Shown: positions 1-23,182 of the stretch, one piece after another
Numbering within the stretch: position 1 is the stretch's first letter
Layout of the letters: every line of letters begins with the position of its first letter
Assembly: GCA_000444245.1 (NCBI GenBank)
Contig: ATSW01066760.1
Coordinates: 1-23,182 of the forward strand
Direction of reading: 5' to 3'
Length of the DNA stretch: 23,182 bases
Source: Botryllus schlosseri
Lineage: Eukaryota; Chordata; Ascidiacea; Stolidobranchia; Styelidae
Program-made: the position numbers and the translations under genes
The notes under the pieces: model-generated
Databases searched by the model: none
Told to the model about the DNA's origin: nothing
What the model saw: the letters and a program-made list of their open reading frames with translations, nothing else

Positions 1-44
1 CGCGTACCACTAGTGGTACGCGTACCACAGGTTGGGAACCACTG
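1..44 (+). mobile_element. right end of a hAT-like DNA transposon, rest outside window
   Basis: The stretch ends in CAGGTTGGGAACCACTG, the reverse complement of the common hAT start CAGTGGTTCCCAACC. Just inside are two overlapping perfect palindromes of 22 bp (1-22) and 16 bp (13-28) built on GTACCAC/GTGGTAC. The next 8 bases (TTTTAGAC) would be the target duplication. It lies in MCM7 intron 12. Confidence 0.6.
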
Positions 45-344
45 TTTTAGACCATTGTAGACGGGTTGATAATATTTACTCGATAGGTACCATTTGTATC
101 GTAGCATATGTGCAATGTGTTTTTCGATGCCGACAGATTCCAACCATTGTTTCGGGGCTTCAAAGGTGATGTAAAGTATTGAAATTATATTTTTCGTTGA
201 CAAAATATTACTTGAAGGTAGACAACGTCAATATGCTATTCAATTAAAATATTACTCTTGACGAGGTCCGCATTTTCGTTATTCTAGAACGGTAGCACAT
301 CAACACCTTAACCCACTCCAGAACCAGCCGTGCCAGTTACGTAC
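1..344 (-). other. start of MCM7 intron 12
   Basis: Donor GTACGT at 344-339. Apart from the hAT end at 1-44 nothing is recognised; it is A/T-rich and shows no exon-like reading frame. Confidence 0.8.
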
Positions 345-15839
<15,495 letters not shown>

Positions 15840-15840
<1 letters not shown>

Positions 15841-15872
15841 TATGCAGATATGAGAGTACCAACAATAAGCAT
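15840..15872 (-). promoter_or_regulatory. upstream ORF overlapping the MCM7 start codon
   Basis: In the presumed MCM7 leader an ATG at 15872 opens a 10-codon frame (MLIVGTLISA) whose TAA shares its last A with the MCM7 ATG (TAATG). The upstream ATG context is weak (C at -3) while the main start is strong. If the leader is contiguous here, ribosomes translating the short frame would stop exactly on the main start, a layout that can allow reinitiation. The sequence is directly visible; use of this leader is inferred. Confidence 0.4.
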
Positions 15873-16101
15873 CGGCCGTATAACGCTAGAGGTCCACAAT
15901 ATTGACACTATAATACGGAGATCGTACTGGAACTGTCAAAAATAAGAGTACCGCAACTTTACTAATTCGGAAGGCTATGCAAGCTCTTCTATAAATCGTA
16001 GTCGTAAAGTCGAAGTTTCTTTTAGTTAGAATGTTGGCGGTGAAGTTGTTCGTCCGTACCCTAGTTTCAGAAATCCCTAGTCCGTACATTTAGAATTTTC
16101 A

Positions 16102-16416
16102 CCAATCAACGTCCATCACGGACGTGGCGAAGAAAGGGATATCGCTCTTGGCTGCTTTGACACTATAAAGATAGAACGGTAACAACCTTACTACAAGGCG
16201 CACACCGCACAGGTACCCTCCACACTGAGTAAAATACCATAGATTACCTAACAAAGCTGATCTTGCCGTTGGATCTCATAACGCAGCGGATTTCGACGGC
16301 ACTTTACAAGCAACGGAAAAATGAATACTACTTACTTCACAATGAATTTCCAGACACGCGCGAAACGAAATTTAACTACGAAATCCATTGACGGACGCGG
16401 GAAGTCTAGTCACGTG
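16102..16416 (-). promoter_or_regulatory. candidate MCM7 promoter: CCAAT box, two E2F-like sites, E-box
   Basis: A CCAAT box lies at 16102-16106. GCGCGAAA (16358-16365) and GCGGGAAG (16397-16404) resemble E2F sites. CACGTG (16411-16416) sits in the palindrome GTCACGTGAC. These are 260-580 bp upstream of the MCM7 start codon. MCM genes are classic E2F targets in animals, often with NF-Y CCAAT boxes, so the cluster is plausible as the cell-cycle promoter. Each site alone could occur by chance, and no transcription start can be read from the sequence. Confidence 0.4.
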
Positions 16417-17041
16417 ACAACGCCATGCAAGTTCAGATTTTGCGTTCACGAATATGCGAGATTGGGATGACTAGAACTTCATTTTGGACTTTAATACATG
16501 TTCTATAATAAAAGTTGTATCAGAAGAGCGTGGGAGGTGGATGATACTTCAACAGGAAGGTTTAATTCTTCACCACATGGTGGCATATATTAGCTTGAGC
16601 AATGAGCATGAGCAAACAGAGAGATCGAATTCGAGTTTAAAAGCCGAAGCCTGCGATAACTGGCCGTGGTTTTTAACCCGGGCACGCTTGTCTACTGATG
16701 TATATTGAAATATTTACACTATTCGAAATGCAGACATTTTCCGGTTATCTTGAAATTCAGTGTTGTACTGTTCAAGTCCGACTTCGTTGTCTAAAATTTG
16801 TCTTCGACGACATCTTATCATTACCACGTCCATTCTTATGTAATCAGACACCATCGCTTCTGTCGATTGTCCATTTTGTTACGTCACTATGTATACAGTC
16901 GTATACATCTATACAGTCGTACCACCACGAAACCAGTGACGCAACGAAAGATTCGCCCCGTTAATGAGATTAGCAATGGAGTAAGATCAGAAGGTTAGTA
17001 CACACGCGTTTTTTCATTGTTTCAAAGCATCATAGACTTAG

Positions 17042-17148
17042 CATTTTATCGCAGTCTTGTGATGTTTTGAAACGATGAAAATATTAATAAACCTGATTGA
17101 CTGCGATACAATGAAAAGATAGGAAGGTGACGAAACAACTTGGAGTAT
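17042..17148. repeat. SINE/LINE-tail-like repeat, rearranged copy B
   Basis: The first half reads ATCGCAGTCTTGTGATGTTTTGAAACGATGAAAATA...AAACCTGATT, as in copy A. It is followed by the family's other half in reverse complement (GACTGCGATACAATG...GATAGGAAGGTG...CAACTTGGAGTA). The copy is therefore a head-to-head rearrangement whose ends share GCAGTC/GACTGC. Confidence 0.7.
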
Positions 17149-17361
17149 AACTTGTAGTAACTTGGAGACACCATCACTTATTAAAAGAAATGCAGAAATG
17201 CGCTTTGAAATAATAAAAGTCTAGCCATTTCTTCATAAATAGTCAGATGTTATTATCAAGATAAGTCATTTTATTGCTGTTTATAACTAGCCTACAATTA
17301 ATATTTGCACATGACAGGTGACGGTTGAACGATAATTGGACTAAATTTGAACAAATGATGC

Positions 17362-17397
17362 GGGGGTCCGCGGAGACAAAAAGGTTGAGGACTACTG
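17362..17397 (+). mobile_element. lone hAT-like terminus
   Basis: GGGGTCCGCGGAGAC followed by AAAAAGGTTGAGGACTACTG is the inverse of a hAT start of the type CAGTAGTCCTCAACCTTTTT...GCGGACCCC. The next bases GCTTACAA may be the target duplication. No left partner was found. Confidence 0.5.
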
Positions 17398-17410
17398 GCT
17401 TACAATAATG

Positions 17411-17440
17411 TACAATGCGATGTAATGAACAGATAGGAGG
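17411..17440 (-). repeat. SINE/LINE-tail-like repeat, fragment D
   Basis: On the minus strand it reads CCTCCTATCTGTTCATTACATCGCATTGTA, a diverged version of CCTTCCTATCTTTTCATTGTATCGCAG in the family. Confidence 0.35.
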
Positions 17441-17756
17441 AGGCCTAAACGACCAGTCTAGCACCCATCCCGGTGTGTGCCCGCGTGCAACAATTATTCG
17501 ATCTTGTTCAGTGGAGAGAGCGTAGTAGTACGATTCACAGCGGCAACATCAATGGATTGCGGGATTTGGGACTCCTGCATTTCTTTCTAAATGCTGGAGG
17601 TTCATCTAGGCACCACACCATCTGATCATAGATAGGCTAACCGGTTTGCCTTAGTTATCTATATATAATCTGATCATCGTAAGCGGTGCCATAAAAAGCC
17701 TAGAAGTTGACCGTGCTACAAGGCGGCGTATATGGAATCCTGATAAAGAGTAACGG

Positions 17757-17774
17757 CCAGGTTGGGAATCGCTG
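17757..17774 (+). mobile_element. lone hAT-like terminus
   Basis: CCAGGTTGGGAATCGCTG resembles the end at 28-44. No partner or duplication was found. Confidence 0.35.
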
Positions 17775-17903
17775 CTCAAGACACATGTTACGTCATCCAC
17801 TTCGCCCGCCACGTATGTCAGATGTAGCAGTGTTCGATATTGATTGGCCGCCTTACTTTTTCTAAACGTGTGCACCAGCAGTGGACTTGGAGTCAGTTTC
17901 GAG

Positions 17904-19406
17904 CAGTGGTGCCACCCCTAGTGTTTTTACAATAGATTGAGTGTATTTTGACTTGTCCCAGTGTTCTAGTGTATCTTTTTATCAAAATTCTGCAAATCTA
18001 GAGTTTTTTCGTGAAAAAAGACATTTAAATGAATATGTTATTTTGATGTGATACTATAGCCAGCCTTCAGGATTAAAGGACCACGACCTAACATCGACCT
18101 CACCCTCCACCACATGCCACCTCATTTTGTCGCTTGCGTCTTATATTTTCTGGGTGTGCACTGTGCATGCTTCTTCTTTACTTCGCCTAGGCTAAGGTGG
18201 ATGTCTGTAAGGCTACTCCAAGTTGTTTTTCGACACCTTCCTATTTTTTATTGTAGGCCCTATCGCAGTCTTGTGATGTTTTGAAATTATGAAAATAATA
18301 ATAAACTGATTGATTGTGCTTTACATCATATATACTTTACCGAATTATTTATTATCGGTCTACAGACTCTACACTTGCTGATTTAGCACAAGAACAAACC
18401 CCATAGGTCTATTGCCTTGCTGTCGCTGATTTCTATTACTGACAGAGTGAAGATCTTGAGATAAAATCCTGGATTTTCGACACTTTTTATAAAAATGCAA
18501 TGGCAATGATCATTCTGCGGACTGGAGAATATAATTATCATAATATCGTGTTCGGGAGTCTATGTCGAAAGTTTTACCAGGCCATGACTGGCAATTTGTT
18601 AATCTAATCGCCATGCCCTATCACGGGTGAAGTTTGTATGACAACGTCTGAGATAAACTGGACCAATCGGCAACCTGACTATGTTTATATACTTGCCTGG
18701 AACCGATAATTTAAGTCCCAAAAGCGAACCGATGACAGAAGAAAACATGATACGTTGCCCAAATTGATATGATTTCTAAAGGTGTATGCATTATTGCACA
18801 TTCTGTGTAACCCGGGGATGTAGCCTGCACTCAGTTGTATAATCCCTGGTCTTGCCAAGGGCGTAAATGTCTTTCGGGGTAGCCATCAATATTTGAATTG
18901 AAAAATGGCGTGACGCCATAACGCTAAAGTAATTATGCATGGGACATTATTGCCAATGTAATGATTTGGCTTCAATGTTTTCAATTAAATAAAATGTCCC
19001 TGATGTGCTCCGCCTGTGACTGCGTGGAAAAGCAAGAAAAACCACTCTGATGTGTGAGTGTATGACTCGCTCCACCAATTTTTATATCCGTCACTCGGAT
19101 CAGATCGAATTTATTGGATATATTTATATCAACGAGAATCTGTTTAGTTTGAAACCGAAAACATAATTAAATTTTCTATGGGGAAATAAATAATTAGCAA
19201 TATTGTCTGAAGTGAGAAATTGCAGAAAACGTGATGAATTTGTCTGTTCAGTCTTCTCGTAATTTCATTGGTGTTAATCAATGCTTCCCCTCAGATTTTA
19301 TGATTTATGCAATAGATTTCAAAACTAGTGTATTTTTTGACGATTTAGTGTTTTTTAGTTGGCAAATCTTCTAGTTTTTGTTCACGAACCTCGAGTGGCA
19401 ACATTG
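17904..19406. mobile_element. 1503-bp non-autonomous hAT-like element with nested repeat
   Basis: The left end CAGTGGTGCCACCC and the inverse of the right end CAATGTTGCCACTC form a TIR. Flanks GTTTCGAG (17896-17903) and GTTTCGAA (19407-19414) are an 8-bp duplication with one change. Both subterminal zones carry CAATAGATT and CTAGTGT runs in direct orientation. No open frame over 60 codons lies inside, so there is no transposase. A SINE/LINE-tail-like repeat sits inside it (18214-18316), either a later insertion or part of its cargo. Confidence 0.7.
18214..18316 (+). repeat. SINE/LINE-tail-like repeat, copy A
   Basis: Best copy: TACTCCAAGTTG, TCGACACCTTCCTAT, TATCGCAGTCTTGTGATG, TTTTGAAATTATGAAAATAA and a terminal AAACTGATTGATTG. 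The TGATTGATTG end resembles the short tandem 3' tails of some CR1-like LINEs and their SINEs, but no reverse transcriptase is nearby, so the class is open. Confidence 0.6.
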
Positions 19407-20380
19407 GTTTCGAATGACTTATTGTAGTATCGCGATATGTATGGTTATAGTGGCAAAACTATTGTTCTCTCCAAATGGTCACCGACATAAGCATAAGAGT
19501 TGATAACAGCCAAAAGTTTTCGGTAACAAAATATTTTCGAGAATTGCTGTTTTTGCAGTGCCTATATCAGTCATTTTGCCCTGTCGCGCAGATGCATCTT
19601 GCAATTGCACCGCAAACTTACTCTTACAAATTCTTGGGTAATGTTTGAGACCATTCCGCTACGAAAAAGTCCATCCGACTCTAGTGACAGCATTTCTATT
19701 TGATTTAATTGTGTATCCAGAACTTCGGGTTGAACTCAAAATTGTTCTACACTACAGTATAATCAATTAATCATTAATCAGCTCCTCAATCATTTCATGC
19801 TCGGAAACTTTACAGAATGGTTTGATTTTCAGGTGAGGAATTTGTAATTGAAATATATCATGGAATCAAATCACAACATCCTCGTGCAATTTTCAGAGAT
19901 GCTTGTTTTATCTCTCTCCATAAAAATCGGATATTCGAGCTGGACCGGTAGCTCATGCAAGCTTTAGAATTGGAACAGTTCACGTGACGCGGAATTTCGG
20001 TGAAATATCACGGGCTTATCACTGAATCCGGACAGTGCCATTTTCACGTTTATCAGGTTTCATCATTTCTAAGAACGGATATATTCTACCCATAAATTTT
20101 GGAAAATATGCTCGTCAGGTATAAGAGATGTGGTTTCTCGCCACCGTGGAGAATCCGCGATCGTTTGAGACTGAGATGAAAATCACGCAAGACAGTTTCT
20201 GTAAAAAATCTTTTACACCTTGCAGTGAGCCATAACTGCTCAAATGCTTCGTAGTTCTCATAGCGCACAATGAACCACGCTTTCTAGGGATTCTGCCGAC
20301 TGCTTAATTAGATCATTAGCCCCCAATCGCCCATTTGATAGTCAGCGCCCCCTTGACGCTCGCGAACGCACCGGCGTCTA

Positions 20381-20395
20381 CTTTGGGAACCATTG
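20381..20395 (+). mobile_element. lone hAT-like terminus
   Basis: CTTTGGGAACCATTG is the inverse of CAATGGTTCCCAAAG, a hAT-type start. The preceding 60 bases are CG- and C-rich (GCGCCCCCTTGACGCTCGCG), unlike their surroundings, which fits an element interior. The left end was not found. Confidence 0.45.
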
Positions 20396-20613
20396 CGCTA
20401 CAACAATATTACCACTGTGTACTTGGGTCAAATTGTTATTTCCTGATCACACCATGTTGTCCTATATGGTGTCGCGACACAAGCAATCTCACGGCTCAGT
20501 GAAATTGATTCACGTCACAATTTCTATTTGGCTACAGGCAATTTGACGGTCATTTTTGACCGGCTTGCCGAGCATTAAATTTGGTAACGAAAGCAGACCC
20601 TGCACTGATTACG

Positions 20614-20851
20614 AAAATATAAATTTTATTCCGCTTGCGGCCTGGAACCCCCACAGACAGCCTCGAATTTTTCATTGTTATAGAGATTGGCATTGGGACG
20701 CAACAATGCTGTCTGGCGAAACGAGAGAGTAGCTCAAGAGAAAAGGAGCGGACAGCATTGCTGCGTCCCAATGCCAATCTCCATAACAATGATAAATTCG
20801 TGGCTGATTGTGGGGGTTCCAGGGCCGCGAGCGGAATAACATTTATATTTT
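20614..20851. mobile_element. 238-bp fold-back (hairpin) element
   Basis: Two arms of 101 bp (20614-20714 and 20751-20851) are inverse copies differing at roughly ten positions, separated by a 36-nt loop. Shared landmarks include ATTCCGCT, TGGAACCCCCACA and GAGATTGGCATTGGGACGCA with their inverse copies. No target duplication is obvious. It could be a miniature fold-back transposon or a local inverted duplication. An RNA through it would form a hairpin of about 100 bp. Confidence 0.9.
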
Positions 20852-21412
20852 GGACGACACTACGATCACACTGTCAACAATGAAAACCGTCCTTCACTAG
20901 TGTTGCGGTCTTTTGTTTATTTCATTACTCGTTGCTGTGCTACTCAACTGAGAGTAGTAGTTGATTCATATTATTATGGATACTGTCAAATATGCTAGGG
21001 TGACTCCGGCCTTGAAGACTTCGGTCGTACCGGGTCTCCCAGTCTTTACCTTGTAAATATAGTCGTAGAAATATGTACTATCGGACGTGAATGTTTGTGG
21101 ATATTGCCTATACTATATTTCATGGTTGATCTGTACTTTCTAAGTACGCAAGCGGGTCTGTTCAACTCCAAAGCTTACTGTAGTGGTCACGTTTTGGAAT
21201 TTACATGACCTTCACGGATGATATTGTCATGACAGCTGCTGGGCAATAAAGATCCTGTATGCTGGCAAGAGATTATGGTTTCAACTGACCAACAGAAGTC
21301 TGCGACGACTAGTCTCATCTATGTCTTCAAACTACTTACAGATTACAGAACATACATACAACAGCAACAAGTTGATACAGAAAAATACGTATGCACATGC
21401 ACAGTAGGCCTA

Positions 21413-21418
21413 TTTATT
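21413..21418 (-). terminator. candidate polyadenylation signal AATAAA
   Basis: AATAAA on the minus strand, about 400 nt past the stop of the UBAN-like gene, a usual 3' UTR length. The hexamer is common in A/T-rich DNA, so this is only a candidate. Confidence 0.3.
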
Positions 21419-21818
21419 TGGCATATAGAATAAGAATGATCTATATGGCACTGGAGGTCAACTAGTGTGATCAGTGATCACACCAAACAGGTACACGATC
21501 TGGCTGTAACGAATGATAGTTGAAAGTTGTTAGTTTGAACTTATATTTGAACTAAATTTAGCATGTCTTGAGAATCGCTATTTAAAGTTGTACTACACCA
21601 GCTGATAGAATCCCACGGATTCTCTCGTGCTCCTGAGTTGTAGTCAACACCAATGTAGGCACATACAGCCTGGATTACAAGCATTTGCGAGCATGATAAA
21701 CGGAACTGTAGGATACTAGGTATTGTGTAAGTGCTAATGCTAGTAATAGTAGCAACAGTGTTAGGTTCTACAGCTTGGGCGACGGGGGAAAAGTCAGATG
21801 TCGAGATTCCGCTGCGCA

Positions 21819-21905
21819 TTACGACGGACGCATCCCAGCGGCAACCAGTTGCCTTTCCTGTAGGCGCTGCATATCTCGTATCATTGTTTCTCTCTCCGTT
21901 TCGTA
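21819..21905 (-). CDS. UBAN-like gene, last coding exon with stop
   Basis: 28 codons plus TAA behind a strong acceptor (TCTATTTTGTTTCAG). The encoded YETERETMIRDMQRLQERQ continues the charged coiled-coil character and phase of the previous exon, then breaks at AAGMRPS. The opposite strand has an open frame with a signal-peptide-like start (21731-21919, plus strand), judged a shadow. Confidence 0.65.
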   Translation of the reverse strand, partial: YETERETMIRDMQRLQERQLVAAGMRPS

Positions 21906-22893
21906 CTGAAACAAAATAGATCAGTTTTATACTTGACCACTAGCCTACCGACCACCACGAATGCTGCAGTGGAGTTGGTTAACTCAAAATCCGACACTAT
22001 ATATCGTGTATCCGTAACAGTGACAGAGAAGTTCAGGTAAACCCCTTTGAGATGCATATCCAAAAATTGACAATTGCAAAGTGGGAATGCAACGGAAATT
22101 ATTATACTATTTCTTCTAAAACAGAGGTTCTTGAACTTATTTGATCTCGAACCCCTTGTAGTTTTGTGGGCTAGTGACTAAGATAAAAGGGTGGCCAGTG
22201 GCCTCATTAGGCTCAGCTGTATTTAGGCTATCCCATACCTAAAATAAGTTAACCAATGACTAGAAAAGGTAATCACAGCCCCGGAAGATTGACAAAAGAT
22301 GATAATCTGGTTTGTAGTTCTTGATGATGTACTGTAGTTCAACATTGCGTTTTCACCTACCCCTAAGGAGTCCGTGAACTCCCATGCAAGAGCCCCTGTT
22401 CTAAAAGGTTCACAATGACGAAAGTGGCGGTCCGCTTGGAAATGAAAAACACTGCTCAAAGTGACCCATAGTGAAACATTCTGTGACACTAACAACTAGA
22501 AATATTGAAACACTTGATCGCAACTGATTTTCAACTTTTTCCAAATAAGATTATTATTAAGGTTACTACATCCACAGAACATGAAAATTGAAAAAAAATC
22601 CCAATTAGAAAGATATGCGACAAAAATAAAGCTCAGTTCATATCAAATCACCTCAGCAGCATTTTCAGGAAAACCTGAAATTATATTAGAATTCAAATTA
22701 CAGCACAGAAACATTCACAGACTAATCTACTTGTCCAACTCTGCTTCTGGTGACCAAATACCGATAAACGAGTTCAAACCTGGCGGATGCGGGCATTCAA
22801 GTGTTCGCACTCCTTGAATTTCATGTCATACTTTTGATGCAACGCCTGTCTCGCTTCTCTCTCCAGCTTGAAATCGCTCTCGAATATCGAGGC
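21819..22893 (-). CDS. C-terminal exons of a NEMO/optineurin/ABIN-like (UBAN) coiled-coil protein, 5' part outside window
   Basis: Two phase-0 exons (22893-22780 and 21905-21819) give 66 residues and a TAA stop. The first begins ASIFESDFKLEREARQALHQ; the pattern [YF]-x-x-D-F-x-x-E-R-x-A-R is the opening of the UBAN coiled coil (NEMO YKADFQAERQAREKL, ABIN-1 FEEDFRRERSDRERM), which binds linear or K63 ubiquitin chains in NF-kB signalling and autophagy. The second continues as charged helix (YETERETMIRDMQRLQERQ) and ends VAAGMRPS. No zinc finger follows, unlike NEMO and optineurin. The gene lies upstream of MCM7 on the same strand. The exon calls are firm; the family is likely, but this is a short match to a coiled coil, which can mislead. 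Confidence 0.65.
21906..22779 (-). other. last intron of the UBAN-like gene
   Basis: 874 nt, of which 277 are a hAT miniature element (22122-22398). The remainder is A/T-rich with nothing recognised. Confidence 0.65.
22122..22398. mobile_element. 277-bp non-autonomous hAT element with 8-bp target duplication
   Basis: It starts CAGAGGTTCTTGAAC and ends GCAAGAGCCCCTG, which inverts to CAGGGGCTCTTGC, a TIR with few mismatches. Perfect duplications TTCTAAAA flank it at 22114-22121 and 22399-22406. It has no coding capacity and sits in the last intron of the UBAN-like gene. Confidence 0.9.
22780..22893 (-). CDS. UBAN-like gene, penultimate coding exon
   Basis: 38 codons in phase 0 between acceptor TTTTTATGACAG and donor CAG|GTTTGA. 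The donor is weak: read-through would reach TGA two codons later (22776-22774), so the exon could instead end the protein as ...RIRQV. A matching phase-0 exon downstream with a good acceptor favours splicing. All 38 residues are predicted helical and rich in E, K and R. Confidence 0.7.
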
Positions 22894-23182
22894 CTGTCAT
22901 AAAAATGAAAATCAGCTCCACTGCGAACCACGCGGTACGAATAAGGGTAGAAAACAAAGCCGTCGCAGGACGTTCGTCGTCGCAGGGTTGCAATGACTCG
23001 AGTCGCGATTTTTTGGTGACTGATTTGACTCGGGTCATTTTTTCAAATGCGTAAAATGACTCGACTCGAGTCAATTTGTCTATTGACTCGACTTATTCTC
23101 GAGTCATTGTGCACGACTCGAACCAAGTCATATGACTAGAACGGCCAAGACAGACAATTCATTGTAACTTCGAAGAATAGTA
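22894..23182 (-). other. upstream intron of the UBAN-like gene
   Basis: It leads into the acceptor at 22896-22894 and is dominated by the TGACTCGAGTCA motif cluster. The previous exon is outside the window. Confidence 0.6.
22994..23139. repeat. TGACTCGAGTCA motif cluster
   Basis: At least nine TGACTC/GAGTCA or close forms (GACTCGAGTC, GACTCGGGTCA, GACTCGACTCGAGTCA, CTCGAGTCA) occur in 146 bp on both strands, irregularly spaced. This resembles a degenerate palindromic satellite or the inside of a miniature element. TGACTCA is also the AP-1 site, but dispersed repeats explain the pattern more simply. Confidence 0.75.

Larger units (their letters stand above)
15889..21412. other. intergenic region between the UBAN-like gene and MCM7
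   Basis: About 5.5 kb with no supported gene. The MCM7-proximal part holds promoter-like sites (16102-16416). Beyond that lie repeat fragments, a 1503-bp hAT-like element, lone hAT ends and the fold-back hairpin. 16420-17040, 19420-20370 and 20900-21400 show nothing I can name apart from a 12-bp palindrome GTGTCGCGACAC at 20469-20480 and a small CTATACAGTCGTA duplication near 16895-16921. Confidence 0.7.

Noticed and set aside
18788-18804. TATTGCACATTCTG as a miR-25/92-like sequence (vertebrate MCM7 hosts the miR-106b-25 cluster)
   Set aside because: Only the seed-like part matches, no miRNA-type hairpin was seen, and it lies inside a hAT-like element upstream of the gene.
21731-21919. Plus-strand frame with a signal-peptide-like start (MLMLVIVATVLGSTAWA)
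   Set aside because: It overlaps the well-supported last exon of the UBAN-like gene in antisense and shows no domain.
23112-23124. GGTTCGAGTC on the minus strand as a tRNA B box
   Set aside because: There is no A box or cloverleaf around it, and it is part of the TGACTCGAGTCA motif cluster.

Overview
The window is animal nuclear DNA. Coding sequence comes as short exons with GT-AG introns on the minus strand, set in A/T-rich, repeat-laden sequence. The species cannot be fixed by eye. The proteins look like those of a non-vertebrate animal, and recurring AGGCCTA motifs and many hAT-type miniature elements fit an invertebrate genome, but that is inference.

The main gene is MCM7, a subunit of the MCM2-7 replicative helicase. 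I assembled 12 coding exons on the minus strand from the start codon at 15840 to the donor after 345. They give 536 codons plus 2 nt, and every junction keeps phase. The N-terminal domain, zinc finger, Walker A, Walker B, sensor 1 and arginine finger are all present. The remaining C-terminal part lies beyond base 1. Exon 1 has only 46 coding nt and sits 5.8 kb from exon 2. Exons 3-12 are compact, some separated by introns of 59-66 nt. Upstream of the start codon there is a short upstream ORF that overlaps it as TAATG, then a CCAAT box, two E2F-like sites and a CACGTG E-box.

About 6 kb further upstream, on the same strand, are the last two coding exons of a second gene (22893-21819). Their 66 residues resemble the start of the UBAN ubiquitin-binding coiled coil of NEMO, optineurin and ABIN proteins, and the protein ends soon after, with no zinc finger.

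The rest is introns and intergenic DNA filled with mobile-element remains. Three non-autonomous hAT-like elements have both ends and 8-bp target duplications (14003-14641, 17904-19406, 22122-22398), and at least five single hAT-like ends occur. One 238-bp fold-back hairpin is nearly perfect (20614-20851). A dispersed family with the core CGGCTGACACTCG has seven clear copies and one doubtful one, all between 1.4 and 11.1 kb. A SINE- or LINE-tail-like family has three copies and a fragment. There are also a 135-bp tandem duplication and a cluster of TGACTCGAGTCA-like motifs at the right edge. I saw no rRNA, tRNA, CRISPR array, retroviral or LTR element, and no complete transposase gene.

I found no clearly new biological system. 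The best leads are the hairpin element, the local repeat family, the zinc-finger-less UBAN-like gene end and the TAATG upstream ORF.
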